In this document: positions 8,015 through 17,578 of the stretch, one piece after another
Position numbering within the stretch: position 1 is the stretch's first letter
Layout of the letters: the number at the start of each line of letters is the position of its first letter
Position numbers and translations under genes: made by a program
NCBI GenBank assembly: GCA_041583495.1
Contig: JBFHFS010000012.1
Coordinates: 35,120-99,119 of the forward strand
Origin: JBFHFS01 sp041583495
Lineage (GTDB): Bacteria; Bacteroidota; Bacteroidia; Bacteroidales; Marinilabiliaceae
DNA: 64,000 bases
Reading direction: 5' to 3'
Notes under the pieces: model-generated
The model's database searches: none
Told to the model about the DNA's origin: nothing
Seen by the model: only the letters and a program-made list of their open reading frames with translations

Positions 8015-9850
8015 TTACCTTCGTTGTTGTGTCGAGGCTTTAGCCTTGCTTTTTTTCACACGATTCTTTTGCACAAATTCGAAGTTTGGATGCAACACCA
8101 GATCCCAGGGAACCTTTTGATCCCAATTAGCCTTCACCGTGATGGCATCGGGATAGTAAAAAACACTTTCAGGCTGGCGCCCCTTACTGAAATCACCGGT
8201 ATCCCATTGTTGATTTCGATTTACATCAGCCACAATACGCAACCAATATTCACCCGGCTTAAGATAACGAAAGGCGATCTTCCCATTGGGAGGCAAATAA
8301 CCCTGACTCACCAGTTTCTCCTGCTTGCTAAGCACTTGCAGCAACCACGTGGTGTCTGTCTGAAGGGTATTAATATACAGCGTTCCATAGCTGTCCTCCT
8401 TATTAATCTCCAGATCGTATTTCAGCGGCTTATTTACCAATCCATAAATTCCTTCAAAAGCTGCCGAATCGACCTCCAATCTATATTTCTCGCCCGGCAA
8501 CCAATCGTGAAGGATCTGATAATTGCGAATCCGTATAGAATCCTGCTGCCACCTATAATCAACCGGCTGGTAAAGGGTATCCACCAATTGCGTAAGGGTT
8601 ATGCCTGTGGTATCAACCGAAGCCAAAGGAACCGGAAAGCCCAGCCACAAACGCCCCATAATATTTAGATTTCGCGCAGGTCCTTCCACCCTCAGGGGTT
8701 CCACGGTTTCTTCCTCATCGTCTTTTTTTCGCTTCCTCCTATCGGCCTCTTCAAAGTGAAACAACTTAATGGTATCGGTACGTGCAATCAGTTTTTTTAA
8801 TGAATCCCTTACGGGATAGACAAACTGCACCGTAAGAGTATCCATTGAAATAAGGGCACTGTCGGTGAGCCAGATAGATGTCGTATCGTTGGCCAAAGAG
8901 CGCTCATAGATGAACCAATCTTTTTTTGAGGGGGTGGCATTAAGCATACTGATCTCAGCCCGCTTCTCCAGGGGTCTGTTGAAGATGAAATCCAAACGGT
9001 GTCTCACCTTCCGCTCCCGGCCGGAAAGGTACTGAGTTTTATAATCCTCCTGGAACAAAAACAGCTCAAGACTGTCGGGCAGATAGGCTAACACACTGCT
9101 TACCATAAGAGTATCCAGAGTTAGGGAATCGGTAAACACAGAATCTATCCGATCGCGATACTCAAAGGAAGGTTCGATGAGCTTCGACTCCCAGGCAATA
9201 CGTTCGCCGGGTTGATCGAAGCGGTAATTACGGTTAACATCCTCAAGGGCAAAGACCCGGTACACTTCCTTAGCCAGATTCTTAATGGTGAAGCGGCCAA
9301 GCTCATCGGTTTTGGCCACCCGGGGAGGCGCCATTTTGGTAAAGGCTGAATCCTGATGATTCACATGAGCCATCACCAAAGCCCCTTTCACAGGGGTCAG
9401 GGTCCCGGCCTCAAAAACGTGACCGGCAATCTGAAGGCTGTCCATTGATTCACCCGTAGAGAAGGAGAAGGTAAAGTTATTGATGGGGTTATTTTCATTA
9501 TTGTCCTGGATGGCATCCGCAAAATCAATGGTATAGGTGGTAGAGGGTTGCAAATCGCCCTCAAATTTAATGTTCACGGTTTTGCTACGGGCTGTTATGG
9601 TAGGCATCTTATCCACGGGAGGCGATATCACTACCTTCTGAAGCACCTCATTCAATTTTATGAGTTCGTCAAACTCAATATCAATGACCCTGCCCTTAAA
9701 ATTCTTTGAATCCGGAGCCGGCGTGGATTGAACCATCCGGGGAGGTGTTTCATCTTTGGGCCCTCCATCGGGATATCCCTGACTGGCACAACCATTCACC
9801 AACAACCCCAAAACCCCAGGCAGCAGATATAATAAAATTTTTCTCAACAT
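8015..9850 (-). CDS. Ig-like (SbsA/Big_5-type) domain lipoprotein
   Basis: 611 aa. MLRKILLYLLPGVLGLLVNGC is a lipoprotein leader with cysteine at residue 21. The mature part opens GYPDGGPKDETPPRMVQSTPAPDSKNFKGRVIDIEFDELI, the bacterial Ig-like Big_5 signature in which a functional-looking strand set precedes a FNEKI-type motif. A carboxypeptidase-regulatory-like beta-sandwich follows (AGTLTPVKGALVMAHVNH). This protein is widespread in Bacteroidota, anchored in the cell envelope, and its function is unknown. It is the first gene of a minus-strand pair with the DUF3108 gene. Confidence 0.85.
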   Translation of the reverse strand: MLRKILLYLLPGVLGLLVNGCASQGYPDGGPKDETPPRMVQSTPAPDSKNFKGRVIDIEFDELIKLNEVLQKVVISPPVDKMPTITARSKTVNIKFEGDLQPSTTYTIDFADAIQDNNENNPINNFTFSFSTGESMDSLQIAGHVFEAGTLTPVKGALVMAHVNHQDSAFTKMAPPRVAKTDELGRFTIKNLAKEVYRVFALEDVNRNYRFDQPGERIAWESKLIEPSFEYRDRIDSVFTDSLTLDTLMVSSVLAYLPDSLELFLFQEDYKTQYLSGRERKVRHRLDFIFNRPLEKRAEISMLNATPSKKDWFIYERSLANDTTSIWLTDSALISMDTLTVQFVYPVRDSLKKLIARTDTIKLFHFEEADRRKRKKDDEEETVEPLRVEGPARNLNIMGRLWLGFPVPLASVDTTGITLTQLVDTLYQPVDYRWQQDSIRIRNYQILHDWLPGEKYRLEVDSAAFEGIYGLVNKPLKYDLEINKEDSYGTLYINTLQTDTTWLLQVLSKQEKLVSQGYLPPNGKIAFRYLKPGEYWLRIVADVNRNQQWDTGDFSKGRQPESVFYYPDAITVKANWDQKVPWDLVLHPNFEFVQKNRVKKSKAKASTQQRR

Positions 9851-10006
9851 TCCGCGTTTTGATTTCTACAAAAAAGCCTACAAATTTAGCGCAAAATAGT
9901 GATTAAAAAGCGAACTGCAATCATCAATCCTCCTCCCAGGGTAATCCAAAGAAGAAGAAAACCACCCCAAAAGGGATGCCTTCACCAAACTATTAACCTG
10001 CGCCAA

Positions 10007-10037
10007 TTGGGTGAAGTCCCAAAAAGCTTTAAATTTG
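10007..10037 (+). promoter_or_regulatory. Bacteroidota-type promoter (TTG ... TAnnTTTG)
   Basis: TTG at 10007-10009 is followed after 20 bp by TAAATTTG at 10030-10037, matching both elements of the Bacteroidota primary sigma promoter. The start codon of the coiled-coil gene is 26 bp downstream of the -7 box. Confidence 0.6.
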
Positions 10038-10063
10038 TGTCGAACCTATTTTTTTAAACACAC

Positions 10064-10957
10064 ATGGAAACAAACAATACAACCGGTAACCAATCACAGA
10101 AACGACTCTACCAAATTCTGGGCGTTTCGGCCGTGTTACTTATTACCGTGGTGGTTCTATACATTACCAAAAGTGTACAAATGTCTGAAATCGTCGGGGA
10201 AATGACCGAGGAAAAACAGATCTTAACAGAAGAGTATCAGCAACTGGCTATGGGATACGACTCACTGGAATCCACCAGCGACACCTTAAATCTCATGCTG
10301 GATATGGAACGCGAGAAGATAACTCATCTTATTGAAGAGATAAAAACCATAAAAGCCACCAATGCCTCAAAAATACGCGAATACCGCAAGGAGCTGTCGT
10401 CGTTAAGAGGCATTTTAAAGAGCTACATCTTCCAGATTGATTCTCTGAACGCCCGCAACGAGGAGCTGACACAAGAGAACAAAGAATTTCAAAGGCGCTA
10501 CACACAAATAAAAAGCTCCTATCAAAAGCTGGAAGAAGTGAAGAGCAATCTGGAGGGAAAAGTGGAGATTGCCAGCCGCCTGGAGCTCACCCAACTATCG
10601 GCCGAAGGGCTGAATGCCAATGGTCGCAGCACCAACAAGAGTAACCGCGTGGCCAAGATCAAAGTCTGCTGCACCATAAAGAAGAACATCACCGCACCTG
10701 TGGGAATGAAATCGTTTTATCTTCGTTTGGAACGACCCGACGGACAGCTTCTGATGCACAGTCGCAGCGACCTGTTTAAGTTCGAAGGCAACGAAATCAA
10801 CTATTCAGCCATGCGCACCATCGAATATGGCGGTGATGCCACCGATTTGTGTATCTTTTATGATGCCGACAGCGGAGAACTGATGAAAGGCACTTACGTG
10901 GCCGACCTGTTTGCTGACGGGGCGCAGATCGGAAATTTCACTTTTGAGCTCAATTAA
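10064..10957 (+). CDS. Single-pass membrane protein with coiled coil and C-terminal beta domain
   Basis: 297 aa. After a short polar N-terminus, residues 17-36 (ILGVSAVLLITVVVLYITKS) form one membrane helix. Residues 40-180 are a long heptad-rich coiled coil with many Glu/Lys. The C-terminal 110 residues (RVAKIKVCCTIKKNITAPVGMKSFYLRLERPDG) look like a beta-sandwich ending FTFELN. I recognise this layout from Bacteroidota hypothetical proteins but know of no function. It stands alone with its own promoter and has the CC pair of the beta domain as its only cysteines besides one in LCIFYDAD. Confidence 0.75.
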   Translation: METNNTTGNQSQKRLYQILGVSAVLLITVVVLYITKSVQMSEIVGEMTEEKQILTEEYQQLAMGYDSLESTSDTLNLMLDMEREKITHLIEEIKTIKATNASKIREYRKELSSLRGILKSYIFQIDSLNARNEELTQENKEFQRRYTQIKSSYQKLEEVKSNLEGKVEIASRLELTQLSAEGLNANGRSTNKSNRVAKIKVCCTIKKNITAPVGMKSFYLRLERPDGQLLMHSRSDLFKFEGNEINYSAMRTIEYGGDATDLCIFYDADSGELMKGTYVADLFADGAQIGNFTFELN

Positions 10958-11182
10958 GAAACGGTTTAAAGTTTGTTTTTGGAATTAGCCTGGTTCTCAT
11001 ACCAGTCATAATTGATGCCGACAGCAGGGCTGATTAAAGAAATTTTGCTGGCATATGAGGGGCAAAATAAACCAAGGGAAAGGTTCAAGCCGTTTCAATG
11101 AAATACCCATGGATGCCACAAGATTGTCTTTCCTGAAAGGGGTTTCTTTACAGGAGTCCGTCCTGACAAACAAAGGCCGCCA
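10958..11182. other. Intergenic region between convergent genes
   Basis: 225 bp between the coiled-coil gene and the HAD hydrolase gene, whose 3' ends face each other. A short stem CTGGT/ACCAG is visible near 10990-11005 but without a T tract. I see no tRNA cloverleaf or conserved reading frame. Confidence 0.4.
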
Positions 11183-12013
11183 TCACTTTAGAGCTGCGTC
11201 TCTTTGTTGCTGAACCATATGTGACAGTCCACATGCATGAACGGGGGGAACCACCGAAAAACGCCCCCTTAGTTCAGCCGGTGCATTCTCCACCACAAAA
11301 GAGTTGGGGTGAAAACAGTTGAGCATATCCAAATCGTTAAAATCGTTTCCCAACACACACACCTCTTCTTCCCCAATATTTTCGTGCTCACAAACCAGTA
11401 AAATTCCGGATGCCTTGGAAACGTCGGGATGAAAAAACTCAATCCACACACTCTCTCCATCGATTGGTGAGGTAGCCCGCACCGATTTTATTCCTTTAAG
11501 GGAGTTACAAACCACCTCAACATCTTCGGGTTTTGACAGAAAGGCCAGCAACTGGCAATAATACCGGTCCTGGTTGGGAAAAGGCTCGAAGGGAACCCCA
11601 TTATTGGCATTGAAAGCCAAAAATCGTTCAAAGTCGGGATGCGACTCCACCGGCGGAACATACCAAAACTTGTGGTTATTTGGGATGGTGTCGTGCAGCG
11701 TGAAACCCCATCCATTTTCGGAAAGATAGTCCATAACAGTGGCCACCTGGCCGCTATCCAGATGCAGAGACTGCATCAACTCACGTGTCTTCCAGTTGAA
11801 GACTCCTGCTCCTGATGAAAAAACAAGATAATCGATGGGGAAATCCTCCGGCAAGGCCTGAAGTGCAGAAGAAAAGGTCCGTCCCGTAGCCACCACCCGG
11901 ATCACCCCTTCCCGACCCAGCTCGGTGAGAATCGCCAAATCCAACTCATTAAAAGTCCCTGAATGGGGAAGAATGGTACCATCAAGATCGGTCGCTACAA
12001 GTTTCATCTTCAT
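11183..12013 (-). CDS. HAD-superfamily hydrolase, Cof subfamily (IIB)
   Basis: 276 aa from the ATG at 12011-12013. Motif I is LVATDLDGTILP, motif II is VVATGRTF, and motif IV is VCVLGNDFNDLDMLN, the GDxxND-type metal-binding loop here written GNDFND. These mark a type IIB cap HAD phosphatase; typical substrates are sugar phosphates or FMN/pyridoxal phosphate. A longer frame to 12034 would overlap the metA stop and add only seven residues. It follows metA after 11 bp and probably belongs to the rnr-tetR-metA transcript. Confidence 0.85.
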   Translation of the reverse strand: MKMKLVATDLDGTILPHSGTFNELDLAILTELGREGVIRVVATGRTFSSALQALPEDFPIDYLVFSSGAGVFNWKTRELMQSLHLDSGQVATVMDYLSENGWGFTLHDTIPNNHKFWYVPPVESHPDFERFLAFNANNGVPFEPFPNQDRYYCQLLAFLSKPEDVEVVCNSLKGIKSVRATSPIDGESVWIEFFHPDVSKASGILLVCEHENIGEEEVCVLGNDFNDLDMLNCFHPNSFVVENAPAELRGRFSVVPPVHACGLSHMVQQQRDAALK

Positions 12014-12024
12014 ACACAAATATC

Positions 12025-12933
12025 TTAATGCCACTCATATGGGGTGGATTGATAAACATAGTAATTGAGCCAGTTGGAATACAACAGATGTGCATGACCA
12101 CGCCAGCTTACCCGAGGTTTTTTAGCGGGATCATCTTCCTGAAAATAGTTGCCCGGGATGGCTATTTCCAGCCCCCGCTCCAGGTCGCGCAGATACTCCT
12201 CCTTTAGAGTGTTGCTATCATACTCGGGATGGCCGGTGAGAAAGACCTGACGACGGTCCTTGGACATCACCAGATAGACCCCCGCCTCGGGCGAATCCGA
12301 TAGTACAATAAGATCCTCCTCCCTTTGAATATCAGAATGGCGCACACCGGTATATCTCGAATGAGGCACGGCAAACATATCGTCGAAACCTCTCAGGAGG
12401 GGCTCGTTGGGGGTAATAACCCGATGAGAAAAGATCCCAAAAAGTTTAGAGGGAAGAGTGTACTTGGGAATCCCAAAATGATAATACAACCCGGCCTGAC
12501 CACCCCAGCAGATATGCAGGGTAGAGGTCACATTGGTTTTACTCCATTCCATGATCTCGCAAAGTTCTTTCCAGTAGGTCACTTCCTCAAAGTCGAGCAA
12601 TTCAACGGGGGCCCCGGTAATAATAAGCCCATCAAAATGCAATTCTTTAACCTCATCAAAGGTTTTATAAAAGCTGAGAAGATGTTCCATGGAAGTATGC
12701 CGGGGCGTATGCGACGAGGTCATCAGCAACTCTACCTCCACCTGCAGGGGCGTATTCGACAAAACCCTGAGCAGATGTGCTTCAGTGGTAATTTTTAACG
12801 GCATAAGGTTGAGGATAAGAATCCTCAGGGGCCGGATATTTTGTTTCACCGCCCTGCTCTCTCCCATCACAAACACATTCTCGGCCTCCAACATGGCTTT
12901 GGCAGGCAATAAATCCGGTATATTTACAGGCAT
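12025..12933 (-). CDS. metA: Homoserine O-acetyltransferase (MetA family)
   Basis: 302 aa, normal length. The family triad is in register: Cys142 in ICWGGQ, His235 and Glu237 in GHPEYDS. Position 111, in GAPVELLDF, is Glu. In characterised MetA enzymes Glu at 111 goes with acetyl-CoA use and Gly with succinyl-CoA, so the enzyme most likely makes O-acetylhomoserine for methionine synthesis. It acts in the cytoplasm, ahead of a sulfhydrylase or cystathionine gamma-synthase such as the PLP enzyme about 3.4 kb away. It lies 31 bp after a tetR gene; no S-box was seen in the short leader. Confidence 0.92.
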   Translation of the reverse strand: MPVNIPDLLPAKAMLEAENVFVMGESRAVKQNIRPLRILILNLMPLKITTEAHLLRVLSNTPLQVEVELLMTSSHTPRHTSMEHLLSFYKTFDEVKELHFDGLIITGAPVELLDFEEVTYWKELCEIMEWSKTNVTSTLHICWGGQAGLYYHFGIPKYTLPSKLFGIFSHRVITPNEPLLRGFDDMFAVPHSRYTGVRHSDIQREEDLIVLSDSPEAGVYLVMSKDRRQVFLTGHPEYDSNTLKEEYLRDLERGLEIAIPGNYFQEDDPAKKPRVSWRGHAHLLYSNWLNYYVYQSTPYEWH

Positions 12934-12964
12934 GCTATCAATATTATTAAAAAAAATCCAACAA

Positions 12965-13579
12965 TTATTTTTTGCGCTTCAGGATGCCGCAAAAGATGAT
13001 GTTTAGGATGTTATCCAGCTGAAGCCTAAAGTTATCGAAGTTTTCCACTCCTTTAAACAAAGGCATCTCCACCCCGCGAAACGCGGTTCCGAGACCCACG
13101 GCAGCCAGACGTGTATCTTTTATGTCGAACTCCTCCTTCAGAACCCCTTCGTCCAGGATGGCTTTCAGCATATCCTCCTCATTTTGGTCGGCCTGATTCT
13201 TAACCTCATTCAAAAATTCGTAAACCCCATACATGCCTTCGCGAATGGCTTTTTGATAATTCACCAGATCCCGGATGGTTTCCATACGCACAATCACATA
13301 ATCATGCAGTTTTTCCCGGGCTAACTTGGGAGACTTAACAATTTCCATCAATTTGCTTTCCAGCATCTCCGATTCCATCTCAATCACCGCCTGAAAAATC
13401 TCCTCCTTGTTCTTAAAGTAATAGTAGAGCGAACTTTTCCCTTTTCGAAGAATCTGGGCGATATCCTCCATGGTGGTTTTTTTATAGCCAAAACGGGCAA
13501 AAAGATCCCTGGCGGCATCCAAGATGGCATTGCGAATCGCATCCTGACCGGAACTCAAAAGGTTAGATTCCAATTTCAT
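12965..13579 (-). CDS. TetR/AcrR family transcriptional regulator
   Basis: 204 aa. The N-terminal helix-turn-helix is clear: ILDAARDLFARFGYKKTTMEDIAQILRKGKSSLYYYFKNKEEIF, with the usual LYYYFKNKE recognition helix end. The C-terminal ligand/dimer domain is helical and does not identify a ligand. Neighbours are rnr upstream (52 bp) and metA downstream (31 bp), so it is probably cotranscribed with them. Whether it controls methionine genes or itself is unknown. Confidence 0.88.
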   Translation of the reverse strand: MKLESNLLSSGQDAIRNAILDAARDLFARFGYKKTTMEDIAQILRKGKSSLYYYFKNKEEIFQAVIEMESEMLESKLMEIVKSPKLAREKLHDYVIVRMETIRDLVNYQKAIREGMYGVYEFLNEVKNQADQNEEDMLKAILDEGVLKEEFDIKDTRLAAVGLGTAFRGVEMPLFKGVENFDNFRLQLDNILNIIFCGILKRKK

Positions 13580-13631
13580 TATGAGTACATTTTTAAGGTT
13601 ACAAAAGTAATAAAATTAAGGCGTTGATCTT

Positions 13632-15797
13632 TTAATCTTTTGGCGCGGGGGAGAAATCCAGCTGCCTGCGCTCCAGGTTGGCTCTCACGATTTGAATTTT
13701 TATTTCATCTCCCAGCTGATATTTTCGTTTTTTACGACGACCTACCAAACAATATTGGTCTTCATCAAACTGATAAAAGTCATCGTCGAGGTCGCGAATA
13801 GGTATCATTCCCTCGCATTTGTTCTCATTGAGCTCTACGTAGAGGCCCCATTCGGTAACCCCGGAGATAACCCCGGTGAAGACCTCACCCACTTTATCCT
13901 TCAGAAACTCAACCTGCTTATATTTTATGGAACTGCGTTCAGCATTGGCAGCCAGGGCTTCCATCTTGGAACTGTGATCACAAAGGGGTTCATACTTTTC
14001 CTCCAATACCGACCGACCACCATCCAAATAGCGCTGCAACAATCGATGAACCATCATATCGGGATACCGCCGGATAGGAGAAGTAAAATGAGAATAGTAT
14101 TTAAAGCCCAGACCATAGTGTCCTATGTTATGAGTGGTATAAACCGCCTTTGCCATGGTGCGAATAGCAAGAGTTTCCACTATGTTTTGCTGGGTTTTTC
14201 CCTGCACCTCCTTAAGCAACCGGTTGAGCGAAGTACTGATGTTTTCATTGGCTCCCGGCATGGCTTCGTATCCAAACTTACGCACAAAACGACCAAATTT
14301 CTCGTACTTCTCAGGATCGGGAGTATCGTGGATTCGATAAACAAAAGTCTTAGGCTTTCCATGGGTCCGCCCCGCCTCATCGGCCAACTCGTTTCTTCCG
14401 ATTAATTCAGCCACCCGCTTGTTGGCGGCCAGCATAAACTCTTCGATCAGTTTATTGGAATCCTTCGACTCTTTGAAGAACACACTTAAGGGTTTTCCGG
14501 TTTCGTCCATCTCAAACTTAACCTCCACACGCTCGAAGTCGATAGATCCATTGCTAAAGCGGATGGCTCTTAACTTTTTAGCCAACTTGTCGAGCGTTAA
14601 GAGCTCCTCACTCAATTCCCCTTTCTTTTGCTCCAGGATCTCCTGAGCTTCTTCGTAGGAAAAACGCCTGTCGGAATGAATCACCGTACGGCCAACCCAG
14701 CTGCGCTTCACCGTTGCGTCATCAGTCATCTCAAAAACCACCGAGAAACAGAGACGATCCTCATTGGGACGCAAAGAACATAAATCATTACTCAACCGCT
14801 CGGGCAACATAGGCACCACTCGGTCTACCAGATAAACAGAGGTGGCTCGTTCGCAGGCTTCCTTTTCCAGCAAAGAATCCGGCTTCACATAATGGGTCAC
14901 ATCGGCAATATGAATACCTACTTCCCATAACCCGCTGGGCAGCTTTTGGATCGATAAAGCATCGTCAAAGTCATTGGCATCGGCCGGGTCGATGGTGAAA
15001 GTAGTGACCTTTCTGAAATCGCGCCGGTTGGCCAGGTCCTCTTCTGAAAAGGCCGCATCAATCTTCTCTGCGATGGCAATCAGGTTCTCCGGATATTTAT
15101 AGGGGAGATTATATTCGGCCAAAATGGCATGCATCTCAGTGTTGCTCTCCCCGGGATTCCCCAAAACATCCACTACCTCCCCCATAGGGTTCTTAGCCTT
15201 TTCGGGCCACTCGGTGATGCGTACCACGGCTTTTTGGCCCGCCTCAGCCCCATTGAGTTTATCCAGGGGAATGAAAATATCGCGGTTCATCACTCTTGAA
15301 TCTACCACAAGAAAGGCAAACCCTGAAGAAACCTCGATGGTACCCACAAATTTATCCCGGCTTCTCTCAAGAATCTCAACAACCTCCCCCTCGAGTTGTC
15401 TGCGACGCCTGTGGGCAAAGAGTAACACTTTAACCCGGTCGCCATTTAAAGCATGTCCAAGATTGGGCTGGGCCACAAAAACATCCTCTCCTTCGGTGTC
15501 CGTAACGATATAAGCGGCTCCCGAAGCGGTCATGTCGACCGTCCCTTCCACATGTGACTCAAAAACCAACAGCTTAAACCGACCGGTAGTTACCTCATTG
15601 AGAAACCCTTTCTCTGCAAGCTCAAACAGGCAGATCTCTACCATTCGCCGCATACTCTTCTTTTTCAGATTCAGCAACGCAGAGAGTTGTTTATAATTAT
15701 AGGTGCGATCGGGGTTCTTATTGAACTGCTCTAAAAGTATTTTCTTAAGATTGGATTTACCCAACCCTCTACTATCGCTATTTTTCTTTACTGACAT
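13632..15797 (-). CDS. rnr: Ribonuclease R
   Basis: 721 aa 3'-5' exoribonuclease. In order: an N-terminal winged-helix-like region (NYKQLSALLNLKKKSMRRMVEI), two cold-shock domains (about 80-215), the RNB domain with the catalytic acidic set Asp270, Asp276, Asp278 and Asp279 in DPADANDFDDALS, and a C-terminal S1 domain (VGEVFTGVISGVTEWGLYVELNENKCEGMI). It degrades structured RNA in the cytoplasm. First gene of the probable rnr-tetR-metA-HAD transcript. Confidence 0.95.
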   Translation of the reverse strand: MSVKKNSDSRGLGKSNLKKILLEQFNKNPDRTYNYKQLSALLNLKKKSMRRMVEICLFELAEKGFLNEVTTGRFKLLVFESHVEGTVDMTASGAAYIVTDTEGEDVFVAQPNLGHALNGDRVKVLLFAHRRRRQLEGEVVEILERSRDKFVGTIEVSSGFAFLVVDSRVMNRDIFIPLDKLNGAEAGQKAVVRITEWPEKAKNPMGEVVDVLGNPGESNTEMHAILAEYNLPYKYPENLIAIAEKIDAAFSEEDLANRRDFRKVTTFTIDPADANDFDDALSIQKLPSGLWEVGIHIADVTHYVKPDSLLEKEACERATSVYLVDRVVPMLPERLSNDLCSLRPNEDRLCFSVVFEMTDDATVKRSWVGRTVIHSDRRFSYEEAQEILEQKKGELSEELLTLDKLAKKLRAIRFSNGSIDFERVEVKFEMDETGKPLSVFFKESKDSNKLIEEFMLAANKRVAELIGRNELADEAGRTHGKPKTFVYRIHDTPDPEKYEKFGRFVRKFGYEAMPGANENISTSLNRLLKEVQGKTQQNIVETLAIRTMAKAVYTTHNIGHYGLGFKYYSHFTSPIRRYPDMMVHRLLQRYLDGGRSVLEEKYEPLCDHSSKMEALAANAERSSIKYKQVEFLKDKVGEVFTGVISGVTEWGLYVELNENKCEGMIPIRDLDDDFYQFDEDQYCLVGRRKKRKYQLGDEIKIQIVRANLERRQLDFSPAPKD

Positions 15798-16327
15798 AAA
15801 TGTTTAATTATTAAAAATACTGGTTGGGAGGGAAGATCATTTCCGGTTAATCAAACAAACCAACCGAAGACTTTCGTAAGTAGCTATTAACAAAGACAAT
15901 GATCGAGACGACCCAACAAAAAAATTATCTCAAAAACACATTGGGCGTTTCAAAGTTAACACTTTTAAGAAGAATAAGACAGAGCCGATTAAATTGTTCA
16001 AAAAATTTACCAAAATACCCCCCACCCGAAAAGTCCCTCTGAGCCCCCGGTAGTTCTATTTTTTATCGGTTTTATAAAAAACGATGCTTCGTTAATTTTT
16101 TGTAGATGACCAGATACCAGCGTTTTTTCTGAATGGATAAACTATTCTTACCGTACTGATATTAAATACTTTGCAAATACAACCAAAGCCTGTTTTCCGA
16201 CTCCTCCGCTCTGCTACCCTTCGGTCGCCGAAACCAAGGCCCGGGTGCCAGCGCCAGGTAGTTTTGCGCTCGCGAAAAAGCTAACCAGCTGTTGTAAATT
16301 GGAAAGGCAATGAATTGTTGAGACCGC
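15798..16327. other. 530-bp intergenic region with a GC-rich structured segment
   Basis: The part near rnr is AT-rich and would hold its promoter. From about 16196 to 16285 the base composition changes to GC-rich and several short stems appear, for example TTCGG-TCG-CCGAA at 16220-16232 and a CCCGGG palindrome near 16240. It lies just downstream of the PLP-enzyme gene stop. No reading frame, tRNA or riboswitch core could be recognised. It may be a terminator region or a repetitive element. Confidence 0.4.
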
Positions 16328-17578
16328 TCAAATTGCCTCCAGTGCCCGCCGAACCACCTCGATCAGATCATCAGGATCCTCCAGGCCAATACTAAGCCGC
16401 ACCAAAGCCGGAGTAATGCCTAATTTCTGACGGTCTTCGGGGGACACATCCACATGAGTCATGGTTGCCGGATGCTCGGCCAGACTTTCGGTGGACCCCA
16501 AACTAACGGCCAATTTAAAGAGAGACAAATTATCCAGAAACCGAAAAGCCTCCGCTTCTCCGCCAACAACGTCGAACGCCACCATTGACCCGGCCGACAA
16601 ACACTGCTTTTTAAATATTTCTTTTTGTGGATCCCCTTCTTCCAGGAAACCCAGATAATGCATTCGCTTAACTTTGGGATGCGATCGGATAAAGGAGGCC
16701 ACCCTGGCGGCACTTCGGGCTTGTTGTTCCATGCGTATTTTAAGGGTCTCCAGACTTCGGAGAATCAGCCACGAAGAGTGAGGATCGAGCATACTCCCCA
16801 AAAAAGTACGCGTTCCCTTAATGGCAGAGATGAGCCGGGTACTGCCCACACAAGCTCCCGCCACCAGGTCGCTGTGCCCCCCAATAAACTTTGTGGCCGA
16901 ATAAACCACCAGATCCGCCCCAAATGCCATCGGATGTTGAAATACCGGACCCAAAAAGGTATTGTCGACAGCCAGAATGGTTTTGTGATCGGGAGTAGAA
17001 AAATGATTCGACAAAGAGGCACACATCCCAATATCGATGATCGAATTGGTTGGATTCCCCGGGGTTTCCACGTACATTAAGGCAGGCTTCTCTCCCGGAA
17101 AGTGTTTTTCGACCCGACCCAGGATATCCGACTCAGTGTCGGCAGCCGTGAACATGAGGATTTTTATTCCAAACAGCGGTAACACGTGATGTATAAAATG
17201 ATCGGTCCCCCCATATACAGGGCTGCCAAACAGCAGCAGATCGCCAGGATGCAAAAAGGTAAACATCATGGTGGATATAGCCGCCATGCCTGATGCAAAG
17301 AGCGCCGCTGTTTCACCCCCATCCCATACCGCCAAACGTTTTTCTGCATTCTGGAGTGTGGGATTATTTACACGACTGTAAATCATCCCCATCTCTTCCC
17401 CCGGCCGGGGCTCACGAAGTCCATAAGCCAACTCAAAAAAAGCCTTGCCTTCTTCGGCATTTTTAAAGGTAAAGGTTGAAGTCTGAAATAGAGGGGCTTT
17501 TACAGAACCCATATGTGCATGAGCATTGTGTCCCAGGGACATCATTAAGCTTTCGGGTGAAAAATGCCTTTGATCCAT
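16328..17578 (-). CDS. Cys/Met metabolism PLP-dependent enzyme (cystathionine gamma-synthase/lyase family)
   Basis: 416 aa, fold-type I PLP enzyme. The Schiff-base lysine is in VVYSATKFIGGHSD; YSRVNNPTLQ, LFASGMAAIST and VETPGNPTNS are the other family motifs. The loop that in methionine gamma-lyases carries the reactive cysteine (YGCT) reads YGGT, so a classic gamma-lyase is less likely; cystathionine gamma-synthase-like, O-acetylhomoserine-using or gamma-lyase activity all remain possible. The gene is divergent from an Lrp/AsnC regulator, which suggests amino-acid-responsive control. The nearby acetyl-type metA provides a plausible substrate. Confidence 0.85.
   Translation of the reverse strand: MDQRHFSPESLMMSLGHNAHAHMGSVKAPLFQTSTFTFKNAEEGKAFFELAYGLREPRPGEEMGMIYSRVNNPTLQNAEKRLAVWDGGETAALFASGMAAISTMMFTFLHPGDLLLFGSPVYGGTDHFIHHVLPLFGIKILMFTAADTESDILGRVEKHFPGEKPALMYVETPGNPTNSIIDIGMCASLSNHFSTPDHKTILAVDNTFLGPVFQHPMAFGADLVVYSATKFIGGHSDLVAGACVGSTRLISAIKGTRTFLGSMLDPHSSWLILRSLETLKIRMEQQARSAARVASFIRSHPKVKRMHYLGFLEEGDPQKEIFKKQCLSAGSMVAFDVVGGEAEAFRFLDNLSLFKLAVSLGSTESLAEHPATMTHVDVSPEDRQKLGITPALVRLSIGLEDPDDLIEVVRRALEAI

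Noticed and set aside
11080..11110. tRNA-like GGTTCAAGCC string
   Set aside because: No acceptor, D or anticodon stems could be matched around it.
15798..16327. SAM or cobalamin riboswitch upstream of methionine genes
   Set aside because: The segment lies downstream of the PLP gene on its strand, and I could not find the conserved core bases of any riboswitch class.
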